Below are positions 25,195-34,557 of a stretch of DNA of 64,000 nt, piece after piece. The stretch spans positions 496,001 through 560,000 of the forward strand of contig CP001769.1 in NCBI GenBank assembly GCA_000024525.1. The letters are read 5' to 3'. Position 1 is the stretch's first letter, and each line of letters opens with the position of its first letter. This DNA is from Spirosoma linguale DSM 74 (GTDB lineage Bacteria > Bacteroidota > Bacteroidia > Cytophagales > Spirosomataceae). The position numbers and the translations under genes were made by a program. The notes under the pieces are model-generated. The model was not told the DNA's origin, ran no database searches, and saw only the letters and a program-made list of their open reading frames with translations.

Positions 25195-26403
25195 ATGCCC
25201 CCACCGTTGTCTACTACCCAGCCGGGCGCTGCCTTGCCCGGTCGCCTGATGTCTATGGATGCCTATCGAGGCTTTGTCATGGTGTTAATGGCGGCCGAAA
25301 TGCTGCAATTTGATCATTTACACGAAACCTTTCCCGACAGTGCGTTCTGGGCCTTTCTCGCGCACCATCAAAGTCATGTTGCCTGGGCCGGGTGCTCGCT
25401 GCATGATTTGATCCAGCCGTCTTTTTCGTTTCTGGTGGGTGTTGCCCTGCTTTTTTCCATGGCCAGCCGTGGCAGTCAGGGGCAATCGTTTGCTACGCAG
25501 TTTGGCCATGCTTTACGCCGTTCGCTGATTCTGATTCTTTTGGGTATTTTTCTGCGTTCTACCCATGCCAGTCAGACCAACTTCACGTTTGAGGATACGC
25601 TGACCCAAATTGGTCTTGGCTATCCTTTCCTGTTCTTGCTGGGTAAGTACAGCTCGCGAACCGGCTGGATCGCCCTGGGTGTCGTGCTGGTGGGTTACTG
25701 GCTGGCTTTCGTGCTCTATCCGGCTCCGGGAGCCGGGTTTGATTACAGTGCGGTGGGTGTCCCACCCGACTGGCCGGAGCATTACAACGGTATAATGGCG
25801 CACTTCAACAAGAACAGCAACCTCGCCTGGGCGTTCGATACCTGGTTTCTTAACTTGTTTCCGAGAGAAAAACCGTTTCTGTTCAATGGCGGTGGCTATG
25901 CCACACTCAGCTTTATTCCAACGCTGGGTACCATGCTCCTTGGGTTACAGGCTGGGCGGTGGCTACGTTCAGACATGGACAAACGGGCACTGATCCAGCG
26001 TTTTCTGCTGGTGGGTGGTATCTGTATGGCAGTGGGTATCCTGCTGCATGTAGCGGGCATTTGCCCCATTGTAAAACGTATCTGGACACCCGCCTGGGTA
26101 TTGTTTAGCGGAGGTTGGTGCTTCTGGCTGCTTGCACTTTTTTACGGGATAATTGACGTTGCCAACCGACGTAGCTGGGCTTTTCCGTTGATTGTCGTTG
26201 GCATGAACTCCATTGCGATCTACTGTCTGGTACACCTTATTGACCGGTTCATCGTTACGTCACTCCATACCCATCTGGGAACCGGCCCTTTTCTGATTCT
26301 CGGTCCGGCCTACGAAACGCTGCTGACAGGTCTGGTTACGCTCGGTATTTTTTACCTCATTCTGCGGTGGATGTACCGTCGCAAACTCTTTATACGCATC
26401 TGA
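25195..26403 (+). CDS. Membrane acyltransferase-like protein (DUF5009/NagX type)
   Basis: 402 aa with about 10 hydrophobic segments. The start [21 protein letters not shown] and the family's [19 protein letters not shown] are characteristic of the heparan-alpha-glucosaminide N-acetyltransferase-like group (NagX, DUF5009). It likely acts on a saccharide at the inner membrane, but an acetyl acceptor is not known. It is divergent from the UxaA-like gene (134 bp) and only four bases before the adenine deaminase gene, so those two are probably cotranscribed. Confidence 0.82.
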   Translation: MPPPLSTTQPGAALPGRLMSMDAYRGFVMVLMAAEMLQFDHLHETFPDSAFWAFLAHHQSHVAWAGCSLHDLIQPSFSFLVGVALLFSMASRGSQGQSFATQFGHALRRSLILILLGIFLRSTHASQTNFTFEDTLTQIGLGYPFLFLLGKYSSRTGWIALGVVLVGYWLAFVLYPAPGAGFDYSAVGVPPDWPEHYNGIMAHFNKNSNLAWAFDTWFLNLFPREKPFLFNGGGYATLSFIPTLGTMLLGLQAGRWLRSDMDKRALIQRFLLVGGICMAVGILLHVAGICPIVKRIWTPAWVLFSGGWCFWLLALFYGIIDVANRRSWAFPLIVVGMNSIAIYCLVHLIDRFIVTSLHTHLGTGPFLILGPAYETLLTGLVTLGIFYLILRWMYRRKLFIRI

Positions 26404-26407
26404 TTTT

Positions 26408-28063
26408 ATGCTTACAGCGAACATCCTAAATCTGTTTGATCAATCTATTTACTACGGTACCATCGCTGTCGAAAACGGGCGCATCAGTCAACTCACTCAA
26501 CTCGGTCCCGAACGCCCGGATGAGCCCTATGTGCTTCCGGGCTTTGTTGACGCCCACGTTCATGTAGAAAGCTCTTTACTGACACCGCCCCAGTTTGCGC
26601 GTCTGGCGGTTGTGCACGGCACAGTAGCTACCGTTTCGGACCCGCACGAGATTGGAAATGTGCTGGGCGTTGCCGGTGTAAAGTACATGATTGAAGAGGC
26701 TCGTCGGGTTCCCTTTAAGTTTATGTTCGGGGCACCTTCCTGTGTACCTGCCACGACGTTCGAAACAGCAGGAGCGACGATCAGCGCGCAGGATGTCAGG
26801 CAATTGCTGGCGATGAAAGAAATTGGTTACCTGGCCGAGGTGATGAACTTCCCGGGTGTGCTGCATCAAGACCCTGACATGATGACCAAGATTAGTTTGG
26901 CCAACGCGTTTAATAAACCCGTAGATGGACATGCCCCCGGCCTGACCGGCGACGAAGCTCAACGATACATAGACGCCGGAATCAGCACCGACCACGAATG
27001 TTTTACCTACGAAGAGGGGCTTGACAAAGCCCGGCGCGGGATGAACATCCTGATTCGGGAAGGTAGTGCGGCCCGCAACTTCGAAGCCCTGATTCCGTTG
27101 CTGGCTGAGTTTCCGGGTCAGGTTATGTTCTGTTCGGATGATAAACACCCCGATACACTGGCCGAAGGTCATATTAATCAACTAGTCGTGCGCGCTCTTG
27201 GCAAAGGTCATTCGCTCTGGCATGTGCTGCGGGCGGCCTGCCTAAATCCCGTACTTCATTACCGAATGCCGGTTGGACTCCTGCGCGAAGGCGACCCCGC
27301 CGATTATATCGTTGTCAATAATCTCCGTGAGTTTCAGGTGCAGCAAACAGTGATCAACGGAGAAGTTGTAGCCGAACGCGGGCAATCGACTATTCCCGAT
27401 CTGCGCAGTGAGCCTGTAAACCAGTTTTCCTGTTCGCTCAAAACGCCTGAAGATTTTGTTGTAAAGGCAATCGTTTCGGATGAGCCTGTATTGATCCGGG
27501 TCATAGAAGCGCTCGACGGACAGCTGATCACGAACGAGCTGCATCTGGAAGCGAAGGTCGAAGATGGCCAGCTTGTACCCGATGTTGAGGGAGATATATT
27601 AAAGCTGGTTGTCGTCAATCGGTATCAGGATACGCCCCCCGCCGTGGCGTTTATCAAAAATTTCGGGCTTACCTCAGGCGCTCTTGCCTCCTCCGTGGGA
27701 CATGATTCGCACAATATAACGGCGGTGGGTTGTAATGACGAGAGCATTTGCAAAGCCATTAATTTAATTATTGAAGCAAAAGGAGGCTTATCGGCTGTGG
27801 GAGAGGGGCCTGCTGCCAAATCTATCCTCCTGCCACTACCCGTAGCGGGGCTTATGAGCGACATAGATGGATATACTATAGCCAAACAGTATACTAAGTT
27901 AGATGAGTACGCTAAGTATAAACTTAAAAGTACCCTGTTAGCCCCCTTTATGACCTTATCATTCATGGCGCTACTGGTCATTCCTAAGGTCAAACTGAGT
28001 GACTTAGGCTTATTTGATGGCAAAACGTTCAATTTTGTTCCTCTTCAAATAGTGAAATCGTGA
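26408..28063 (+). CDS. ade: Adenine deaminase
   Basis: A 551-aa amidohydrolase converting adenine to hypoxanthine in purine salvage. VLPGFVDAHVHVESSLLTP gives the HxH metal ligands, VSDPHEIGNVLG the next, GHAPGL the third His, and SDDKHPD the metal-binding Asp. The C-terminal domain with FGLTSGALASSVGHDSHNI and GGLSAVGEG is specific to Ade. The gene follows the NagX-like gene after only four bases. Confidence 0.95.
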   Translation: MLTANILNLFDQSIYYGTIAVENGRISQLTQLGPERPDEPYVLPGFVDAHVHVESSLLTPPQFARLAVVHGTVATVSDPHEIGNVLGVAGVKYMIEEARRVPFKFMFGAPSCVPATTFETAGATISAQDVRQLLAMKEIGYLAEVMNFPGVLHQDPDMMTKISLANAFNKPVDGHAPGLTGDEAQRYIDAGISTDHECFTYEEGLDKARRGMNILIREGSAARNFEALIPLLAEFPGQVMFCSDDKHPDTLAEGHINQLVVRALGKGHSLWHVLRAACLNPVLHYRMPVGLLREGDPADYIVVNNLREFQVQQTVINGEVVAERGQSTIPDLRSEPVNQFSCSLKTPEDFVVKAIVSDEPVLIRVIEALDGQLITNELHLEAKVEDGQLVPDVEGDILKLVVVNRYQDTPPAVAFIKNFGLTSGALASSVGHDSHNITAVGCNDESICKAINLIIEAKGGLSAVGEGPAAKSILLPLPVAGLMSDIDGYTIAKQYTKLDEYAKYKLKSTLLAPFMTLSFMALLVIPKVKLSDLGLFDGKTFNFVPLQIVKS

Positions 28064-28078
28064 CCGAAAAAAATTTTA

Positions 28079-28107
28079 TTTGGTAACTGTTTTAAATTCT
28101 ATTTTTT
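28079..28107 (+). promoter_or_regulatory. Weak candidate promoter of the sigma factor gene
   Basis: TTTG at 28079-28082 and TATTTTTT at 28100-28107 (one base off TAnnTTTG) are 17 bases apart, 58 bases before the sigma gene start. Confidence 0.3.
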
Positions 28108-28165
28108 ATGGGTACGTTTACACTTCCCTAGGCTATTCCTAACCTTTACCTCTCTATTACGAACT

Positions 28166-28765
28166 ATGGCTCGCTCACGCTCCCAAACCGGCCCCGACGA
28201 CGAAACCCTCTGGAATCTGTTCCGCGGTGGCGATGAAAATGCGTTTGCCCGATTGTATCAAAATTATGTTCAAACCCTCTACCACTACTGCGCGCACTTC
28301 GCTACTGATCGCGCCTTAATTAAAGATTGCATCCACGATTTGTTTGTCGAACTCTGGAAGCACCGGAACACAATAGGTCCAACCACCTCCGTTCGTTTTT
28401 ACCTGATGGCTTCCATCAAACGTAAGCTGGTCCGCCACCTGACGGCCGAACAGAAATTGGTTAGCCAGGACGATATGATCAATGGTCGGCGCGTGGGCGA
28501 TACACTGCCGGGAGCTGATCCATCACACGAAAACCTGCTGATCGCCCATGAAGAGGATTCGTACGTAAATGACTGCCTGCACCAGGCGCTTGACAAACTT
28601 CCCCGCCGTCAGCGCGAAGCCGTTCATCTGCGGTATTTCCAGAATATGAGCAACGAAGAAATTTCTGCGCTGATGGAAATCAATATTCAATCGGTGTACA
28701 ACTTGATATTTGGAGCTATGAGCAATCTCAAGCGTTATGTTACGCTTGAAAATGTGTCGCTCTGA
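28166..28765 (+). CDS. ECF RNA polymerase sigma-70 factor
   Basis: 199 aa. Region 2 is seen in FARLYQNYVQTLYHYCAHFA and LIKDCIHDLFVELWKHR, and region 4 in LDKLPRRQREAVHLRYFQNM followed by SNEEISALMEINIQSVYNLI. The form is that of Bacteroidota ECF factors that answer FecR anti-sigma proteins and SusC/D transporters. Here there is no adjacent fecR or susC; the only FecR gene in the window (55127) lies 26 kb away. A strong terminator follows. Confidence 0.92.
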   Translation: MARSRSQTGPDDETLWNLFRGGDENAFARLYQNYVQTLYHYCAHFATDRALIKDCIHDLFVELWKHRNTIGPTTSVRFYLMASIKRKLVRHLTAEQKLVSQDDMINGRRVGDTLPGADPSHENLLIAHEEDSYVNDCLHQALDKLPRRQREAVHLRYFQNMSNEEISALMEINIQSVYNLIFGAMSNLKRYVTLENVSL

Positions 28766-28790
28766 CGCTGTTTTTGCCAAACCTTCCTCA

Positions 28791-28824
28791 AGCCGGTAAC
28801 CTTCAAACAGTTACCGGCTTTTTT
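28791..28824 (+). terminator. Intrinsic terminator of the ECF sigma gene
   Basis: AGCCGGTAAC (28791-28800) pairs perfectly with 28810-28819 around a 9-nt loop, followed by a T-run (28819-28824). Confidence 0.88.
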
Positions 28825-28914
28825 GTTTGTCGTCAATTCTTTACAGCGACAACGGGACGTACGATTTACCCGATTGTGGTTAACAACTGAAGTAAAGTCC
28901 CGATTCAGGCTGGG

Positions 28915-28946
28915 TTTGCGAAGAATATATGGTTCGGGTAACTTCG
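28915..28946 (+). promoter_or_regulatory. Candidate promoter giving a leaderless rarA transcript
   Basis: TTTG at 28915-28918, a 20-base spacer, and TAACTTCG at 28939-28946 (one base from TAnnTTTG). The ATG of rarA is at 28951, so transcription would start at or within a base or two of the start codon. Confidence 0.4.
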
Positions 28947-28950
28947 CTGA

Positions 28951-30222
28951 ATGAATACAGACTCAACGCCACTACCCGAGCGGGTGCGCCCACAAACACT
29001 GAATGATGTTATTGGCCAACGTAAGCTGATTGGCCCAACGGGCGCACTTCGGCGGGCGGTAGATGCCGGACGTTTACCATCCATGATATTATGGGGGCCG
29101 CCGGGTGTGGGTAAAACGACACTGGCTCTTTTGCTGGCAGAGGCCGTTAAGCGGCCATTCATTGCGCTGAGTGCCATAAACTCGGGCGTAAAAGAGATTC
29201 GTGACGTACTGAGTCGACCCAGCGGGATGTTTCCGCCGGTTGTTTTCATCGACGAAATTCACCGTTTCAACAAAAGCCAGCAGGACGCACTGCTGGGTGC
29301 CGTTGAGAAAGGACAGATTACCCTCATTGGTGCCACGACCGAAAACCCATCGTTCGAAGTAAACAGCGCGTTGCTATCACGCTGTCAGGTATACATCCTC
29401 GAAGCCTTAAGTCGTGAAGAGCTTATCCAGCTCGTAGACCGGGCTATTGCACAGGATAGGTTTTTGCAGTCGAAACAGATTACTGTTGAGTCGTATGACG
29501 CCCTTTTACGGCTATCGGGTGGCGACGGGCGCAAGCTGTTAAACCTGCTGGAACTGGTGGCATCGGCACATGTGGCGGCTGAACCGTTGGTTATAACGGA
29601 TGAAGGTGTAACGGCTGTAGCCCAGCAAAACATTGCCCGGTATGATAAATCCGGGGAACAGCATTACGATATTATTTCGGCCTTTATCAAGTCGCTGCGT
29701 GGTTCCGACCCCAATGCCGCCCTGTACTGGATGGCTCGCATGATCGTGGCGGGTGAAGACCCGATCTTTATTGCCCGGCGTATGCTCATCATGGCATCGG
29801 AAGATATTGGCAACGCCAACCCAACGGCTATGATTATGGCTTCCGAAGCGGTACAGGCTATTCGGGCCATTGGTATGCCCGAAGGCCGGATAATTCTATC
29901 GCAGGTGGCAGTATATCTGGCTACATCACCCAAGAGCAATGCGAGTTATGTAGCCATCGACGAGGCTATGGCGCTGGCTGAGCAGACGGCCCATTTGCCC
30001 GTGCCTTTACATCTGCGCAATGCACCCACCAAACTGATGAAACAGATTGGCTATGGAAAAGAGTATCAGTATGCCCACGCCCACGAAGGAAACTTTGCCC
30101 AGCAGAACTTTCTGCCCGACGATCTAAAAGGGCATAAACTCTATGAACCCGGTCATAACGCCCGCGAAGCCGAAATCCGACGGAGCCTGCAAAAATGGTG
30201 GGGCGACTGGTATGGCTATTAA
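28951..30222 (+). CDS. rarA: Replication-associated recombination protein A
   Basis: AAA+ ATPase (MgsA/RarA) acting at stalled replication forks, 423 aa. The Walker A motif [17 protein letters not shown] is at about residues 49-65 and Walker [18 protein letters not shown] near 98. The sensor [19 protein letters not shown] and the C-terminal tetramerisation domain with [26 protein letters not shown] are both characteristic. It stands alone between the sigma factor and the convergent LytTR gene. Confidence 0.96.
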   Translation: MNTDSTPLPERVRPQTLNDVIGQRKLIGPTGALRRAVDAGRLPSMILWGPPGVGKTTLALLLAEAVKRPFIALSAINSGVKEIRDVLSRPSGMFPPVVFIDEIHRFNKSQQDALLGAVEKGQITLIGATTENPSFEVNSALLSRCQVYILEALSREELIQLVDRAIAQDRFLQSKQITVESYDALLRLSGGDGRKLLNLLELVASAHVAAEPLVITDEGVTAVAQQNIARYDKSGEQHYDIISAFIKSLRGSDPNAALYWMARMIVAGEDPIFIARRMLIMASEDIGNANPTAMIMASEAVQAIRAIGMPEGRIILSQVAVYLATSPKSNASYVAIDEAMALAEQTAHLPVPLHLRNAPTKLMKQIGYGKEYQYAHAHEGNFAQQNFLPDDLKGHKLYEPGHNAREAEIRRSLQKWWGDWYGY

Positions 30223-30248
30223 GCGTAAGAGATAAGATCTGCAGGAAG

Positions 30249-30932
30249 CTATTTCCGCAACAGACGTTGCTCCAGCAGTTGTCGGTAGCCAGACGCCAGC
30301 GGTATGATAACGTCCCCAACTGTTACCTGATGCCGTTCAATTTTGCGGATGGCTTTCAGCGCAACGATATACGATTTGTGAATCCGGATAAATTGCTCGC
30401 CGGGAAGTATGTCCATTAGCTCCGACAGGGTCATGCGGGTGTTCACCTGCCGGCCGGGTTCGTGGATGAATAGGAGATTTGTATCCGAGTGAATATAAAG
30501 AACTTCGCTCAGGTTTACCCGAACCCAGTCGTACCCGTCTTTTACAAAAATGCCCGACGGCTCTCCCTGCTGAAGCTGGTACTGGGTATAAGCCCGATTA
30601 CAACTGTGCAGAAAGCGGGCAAAATCGATGGGTTTAAGCAAATAATCAAGGGCATTCAGTGTAAAGCCTTCCAGCGCATAATCGGCGTAGGCCGTTGTAA
30701 AGACAATCGACTTTTTGAGGGGAGCAACCAGTTGGGCAAAATCCGTTCCCATCAGATCCGGCATCCGGATATCCAGGAAGATTAAATCGACTTTGTGTGC
30801 GTAGAGGTACGTCAGCGCATCGGTTGTATTGATAAACGTTTGCATCAGGTCTACAAACGGAACTTTATTGGCATATCGACTCAGCACATCCAGCGCAGCA
30901 GGTTCATCGTCAATGGCAATAGCACGAAGCAT
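30249..30932 (-). CDS. LytTR-type response regulator
   Basis: Receiver domain with IDDEP at the start, phosphoacceptor Asp in LIFLDIRMPDLMG (about residue 55), TTAYADYALEGF and the Lys of YLLKPIDF. A C-terminal LytTR DNA-binding domain follows (VLYIHSDTNLLFIHEPGRQV..FIRIHKSYIVAL). It is downstream of the sensor kinase gene by five bases and surely its partner. Bacteroidota LytTR regulators commonly control envelope or surface genes; the targets cannot be read from the window. Confidence 0.95.
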   Translation of the reverse strand: MLRAIAIDDEPAALDVLSRYANKVPFVDLMQTFINTTDALTYLYAHKVDLIFLDIRMPDLMGTDFAQLVAPLKKSIVFTTAYADYALEGFTLNALDYLLKPIDFARFLHSCNRAYTQYQLQQGEPSGIFVKDGYDWVRVNLSEVLYIHSDTNLLFIHEPGRQVNTRMTLSELMDILPGEQFIRIHKSYIVALKAIRKIERHQVTVGDVIIPLASGYRQLLEQRLLRK

Positions 30933-30937
30933 ACGAT

Positions 30938-31960
30938 TTATAAATCTATTCGTAAAGAAACCACAAAGAATTGAGTTGATTGTTCTACCCGCAGTTCGTG
31001 CCGATCTGGATATAGAAGCGCCAGGCGTTGACGAGCGTTTTTTATACCCGTCCCCGAGCCGTTCTTGCTTATGGCGGCTACTCCAAGGGTATTAAAAACC
31101 CGTAGGTCGAGTTGCCTGTTCTCAACCCGCACGTCTAGTTCCAGTGTTGCCGGATGTTCCAGACTAACCCCGTACTGGAACATATTCTCAATGAAGGGAA
31201 TCAATAAAAGCGGGGGGAGCTGAGCGGGCTGACCGTCCCAGTCCAGGTGTGTATGCACATGCAGGTTGTTAAGTTTTGGAAGCCGGGCACGCTGCAACGC
31301 CAGGTATTTTTCCAGGAATTTAAACTCCTGCTCAACCGAAATCAGCGAACGGCTGGATTCCTGAAGGGTAAACCGCATAATACTGGCTAACTGTTCTATC
31401 AAATCCGCTACGGATTGGTTCTCTGATTGTTGCGCTTCATTATAAATCGTATTAAGCGCATTGAATAGGAAGTGAGGGTTGATTTGCGCTTTTAAGGCTG
31501 TGAGTTCAGCCTCTGTTTTTTGCTGAATCAACCGTTGTTGCTGGCGTTTGCTTTGTAGGGAGTCCGCTACGAAACCATACAGGATTACCAGGCCGGTCAG
31601 GAGTAACGTTACCAGAATATTTTCGTCAACGAAAGCGGGTTCCTGATCGGTGCGCCACTGGAGTACTTCAAATAATAACCAGGCCAGAAAACACAGCCAG
31701 CACCAGTAATAAAGCCGCTTTTCTGGCTGATGCATCCAGCGCTGAAATGTAAATCGGTAGCTCAGGTAGGCCAGCAGCCAGATAACGATCAGGAGTACAA
31801 ACAAACCCAGCAGGTAGCTGGCCAGACTGCCTAAATCCGGCAGTTCCTGTGTGAGCTGCGGACCCAAAAGGCGGTAAAGAAGCCAGCCCCAATAGCCAAG
31901 TAAAGCGATTAAACAGCCTATCAACAGCAGAGGTGCCCGTAATGAGGAGGATATACGCAC
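30938..31960 (-). CDS. LytS-like sensor histidine kinase, four-helix membrane type
   Basis: 340 aa. Four hydrophobic helices occupy the N-terminal ~140 residues (from LLLIGCLIALLGYWGWLLY), then a coiled-coil (QSKRQQQRLIQQKTEAELTA) and the His_kinase domain with LKAQINPHFLFNALNTIYNE, where His is the phosphorylation site. The C-terminal ATPase has PPLLLIPFIENMFQYGV and GTGIKNARQRLALLY. There is no extracellular sensory domain beyond the membrane helices. It forms an operon with the response regulator just downstream. Confidence 0.93.
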   Translation of the reverse strand: MRISSSLRAPLLLIGCLIALLGYWGWLLYRLLGPQLTQELPDLGSLASYLLGLFVLLIVIWLLAYLSYRFTFQRWMHQPEKRLYYWCWLCFLAWLLFEVLQWRTDQEPAFVDENILVTLLLTGLVILYGFVADSLQSKRQQQRLIQQKTEAELTALKAQINPHFLFNALNTIYNEAQQSENQSVADLIEQLASIMRFTLQESSRSLISVEQEFKFLEKYLALQRARLPKLNNLHVHTHLDWDGQPAQLPPLLLIPFIENMFQYGVSLEHPATLELDVRVENRQLDLRVFNTLGVAAISKNGSGTGIKNARQRLALLYPDRHELRVEQSTQFFVVSLRIDL

Positions 31961-31988
31961 GAATTATCGGTTTGGGAACTTGGTGAAT

Positions 31989-32414
31989 CTAGTCTGGTTT
32001 GGCAATTGGCTGAGTATACTCCGGCTTCATTCGGCTAAGTTCCTGTTGTGCTTTTTGCGGATCAATAGGAGCCATGACGATGGTGGTGCTCAAAAAGTCA
32101 ATTTCTACAACGACTTTCACGTAATACGTTTGACCGGCCTGCACCCGGAGCCAGAGCGGTCGGCTGTCCAAAAGGTAGTTACTATCGAACTCCAGTTTTA
32201 TACGGCCGGGATTTACGGCTAGCTGCAAATACCGATTAGGTGAGAGTTTCCCCATCTTCTCCTCATTAATCTTAAATGGGTAGCCCTTGCCCATGCCCGA
32301 AATAAACTCTTTCTCGCGGTATAAAATCAACTGAGCCTGCTCTGGCTGGCTGTTCTGCGGCTGCCCACTTCCCATTAGCAGGAAGAGGAGCCAGGGGAGT
32401 ATAAGTAGTCTCAT
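31989..32414 (-). CDS. Secreted DUF2846-domain protein
   Basis: 141 aa. A short signal-like hydrophobic start (MRLLILPWLLFLLMGSG) leads into a DUF2846 domain: AQLILYREKEFISGMGKGYPFKINEEKMGKL, then LEFDSNYLLDSRPLWLRVQAGQTYYVKV. The pattern is a beta-sandwich found in envelope proteins of Bacteroidota; the molecular role is unknown. Its start overlaps the stop of the upstream beta-barrel gene by four bases (ATGA), so they are translationally coupled. Confidence 0.82.
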   Translation of the reverse strand: MRLLILPWLLFLLMGSGQPQNSQPEQAQLILYREKEFISGMGKGYPFKINEEKMGKLSPNRYLQLAVNPGRIKLEFDSNYLLDSRPLWLRVQAGQTYYVKVVVEIDFLSTTIVMAPIDPQKAQQELSRMKPEYTQPIAKPD

Positions 32415-33166
32415 CGCTTTTGACGAGCCATGTAGTTGCGAGAAATATATAAGCTAAACTGAGCATAGAACTGACTGACCCGGTCCGAAGGGGCATCGAT
32501 CAGTTGGTACGCGTCAGACTGCCAAGCATCTGCGGTGAAACCACGTCGGTAGCCAAATCGGCTCACCCACTGAAGAGCATGCCTGTGTTTTTCCCGTTGA
32601 GAAACTTCTATGTTTACGTCCCAATAACTACTGGTGAGAAATAGGGAAGGAATGCTTCCGGAAGTATTGTTCTGTAATATTGTCTGGAAAGGAACAGCCT
32701 GGTTCGTGGTCCGGAACACATTGTACTCATACCGAATGCCACCAACGCCTGCGTTTAAAAATACGCGTTGATTTCGGGTATTCGCCAGGTCGTACCCCAC
32801 AAAAAGAACAGCACCGCTAAAATTCTGACGTCGGGCTACCAGAGAAGCTTGGCCTGTATTACCGGACGTACGTGAATTCTGGTCAATGCCATAAGACGCG
32901 TACAGACTGCCTTTAAACCGCTGCCGACGGTAGCCAAAACCAACGGTAACAAAGTTATCAAGGCCATAATTTTCCTTGATTTGATTACTCTTGAAAAAGG
33001 CACGCATGTTGGGCAGCCGGGTATAGGCATAGCCATACCCTAACTCCACCATGGTGCTGGACCTGAAATTACTTTTTGTCGGTAGGTCGGCTGTTGCGGT
33101 GGAGTCGGATGACTGGCTCCAGGCAGGGTACGTACTTAGCAGAACAAGTAAAAAGGAGAATCTCAT
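32411..33166 (-). CDS. Outer-membrane beta-barrel-like protein, unrecognised
   Basis: The ATG at 33166 starts a good signal peptide (MRFSFLLVLLSTYPAWSQS); an ATG eight codons earlier also exists. The remaining ~235 residues alternate polar and hydrophobic strands (MVELGYGYAYTRLPNMRAF, VGFGYRRQRFKGSLYASYG) and the protein ends ...LYISRNYMARQKR, without the usual terminal aromatic. I do not recognise a named family. It is coupled to the DUF2846 gene, suggesting both act in the envelope. Confidence 0.7.
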   Translation of the reverse strand: MRFSFLLVLLSTYPAWSQSSDSTATADLPTKSNFRSSTMVELGYGYAYTRLPNMRAFFKSNQIKENYGLDNFVTVGFGYRRQRFKGSLYASYGIDQNSRTSGNTGQASLVARRQNFSGAVLFVGYDLANTRNQRVFLNAGVGGIRYEYNVFRTTNQAVPFQTILQNNTSGSIPSLFLTSSYWDVNIEVSQREKHRHALQWVSRFGYRRGFTADAWQSDAYQLIDAPSDRVSQFYAQFSLYISRNYMARQKR

Positions 33167-33304
33167 ACACAGGAAGTCCGTTTGGTTCATGAACCAAAAG
33201 AACTCGTGTCTGATGCTCTTTGCAAGCAGATATGGTAAACGTAGGGTACTTTGTGGCCAAACCCCTAAACTTTGTTTTAAACACTCAATGACGGAGGAAT
33301 AAAA

Positions 33305-34555
33305 CTACCACCTTACCTGCCCGTCGCCCACCACAATCCATTTTTCCGTCACCAGCTTTTCCAGTGCAAAAGGCCCACGGGCGTGGAGTTTCTGGGTCGA
33401 AATACCTATCTCGGCACCTAGGCCAAACACACCACCGTCGGTGAAGCGCGTCGACGCGTTGGCGTATACAGCTGCTGCATCAACTTCGCTGAGGAACTGG
33501 TCGATAAACGATTGGTTCTGCGATAAAATGGCTTCGGAATGACGCGACGAGTAGGTTTGGATGTGGGAAAGGGCTTCGTCCAGTCCAGCAACTACTTTTA
33601 CCGCACATTTGTAGTCCAGAAACTCGCGGCCAAAATCTTCGGGACGGGCATGTTGGAGGTTTGTATAACCGGCTTTCTCGAAAATGCCATACGAGGTTTC
33701 ATCGGCAAATACTTCCACATTCCACTTGGTAAAGTCGGCGGTAAGCATGGGCAGGAAACGGTCGGCGATGGCTTCATCAACCAACACGCAGTCGAGGGAG
33801 TTACAGACCGATGGGCGCGAGACGCGGGCATTCACCACAATGGCGGCTGCTTTGTCTAAGTCGGCCGTTTGCTCAACGTAAGCGTGGCACACACCAGCCC
33901 CGGTTTCGATGGTGGGCACCAGCGAGTTTTTTCGGACGAACTGAATCAGCGACTCCGACCCGCGAGGAATAATAATATCGACATATCGGGTGGCGGTAAG
34001 CAATTCATTCACCACGGCCCGATCGGGGGGGAGGAGGGTGACAGCGGATTTGGGTACGCCAAACTCGACCAGTACCCCTTGAATCAGACTAATCAGGTAC
34101 CGATTGGAGAAGTCGGCCTCTTTGCCACCTTTCAATACACACGCATTGCCCGATCGAAGACAAAGCGAAGCTACGTCGACAGTTACGTTGGGACGCGCTT
34201 CGTAGATGACACCTACCACACCCAGCGGAACAGCAATTTTTTTGAGTTTCAACCCCTGCTCAATGGTTCGATCCAGAATAACTTCGCCGGCCGGGTCGGG
34301 TAACACGGCCACCTCCCGCAAGCTTTTGGAGAGGTCTGCCACGCGACTTTCGGTCAGTTTCAACCGGTCGTATTTAGGGTCCGCAGCGTCCATGCGGTCG
34401 AGATCTTTTTGATTCTCGGCGACGATCGTGGCGGAATGGGCAGCCAGAACATCGGCCAGCCGATTCAATAAATCGGTTTTCTGGTCGGGGCTAAGCCGCC
34501 GAACGGCTGCCGCAGCCTGCTGAGCAGCCTGGAGGAGTGGCGTAATTGGTGTCAT
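33305..34555 (-). CDS. proA: Gamma-glutamyl phosphate reductase
   Basis: NADPH-dependent reduction of glutamyl phosphate, second step of proline synthesis, 416 aa. VIYEARPNVTVDVASLCLRSGNACVLKGGKEA and the catalytic region ARVSRPSVCNSLDCVLV with the active Cys are typical. The C-terminal ARGPFALEKLVTEKWIVVGDG matches the family. proB lies two bases upstream, forming the normal proBA operon. Confidence 0.96.
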   Translation of the reverse strand: MTPITPLLQAAQQAAAAVRRLSPDQKTDLLNRLADVLAAHSATIVAENQKDLDRMDAADPKYDRLKLTESRVADLSKSLREVAVLPDPAGEVILDRTIEQGLKLKKIAVPLGVVGVIYEARPNVTVDVASLCLRSGNACVLKGGKEADFSNRYLISLIQGVLVEFGVPKSAVTLLPPDRAVVNELLTATRYVDIIIPRGSESLIQFVRKNSLVPTIETGAGVCHAYVEQTADLDKAAAIVVNARVSRPSVCNSLDCVLVDEAIADRFLPMLTADFTKWNVEVFADETSYGIFEKAGYTNLQHARPEDFGREFLDYKCAVKVVAGLDEALSHIQTYSSRHSEAILSQNQSFIDQFLSEVDAAAVYANASTRFTDGGVFGLGAEIGISTQKLHARGPFALEKLVTEKWIVVGDGQVRW

Positions 34556-34557
34556 GA

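Noticed and set aside
25062..25196. N-terminal extension of the UxaA-like protein
   Set aside because: It would overlap the divergent gene and is unlike the family start; ATG 25061 begins at the expected SAF domain.
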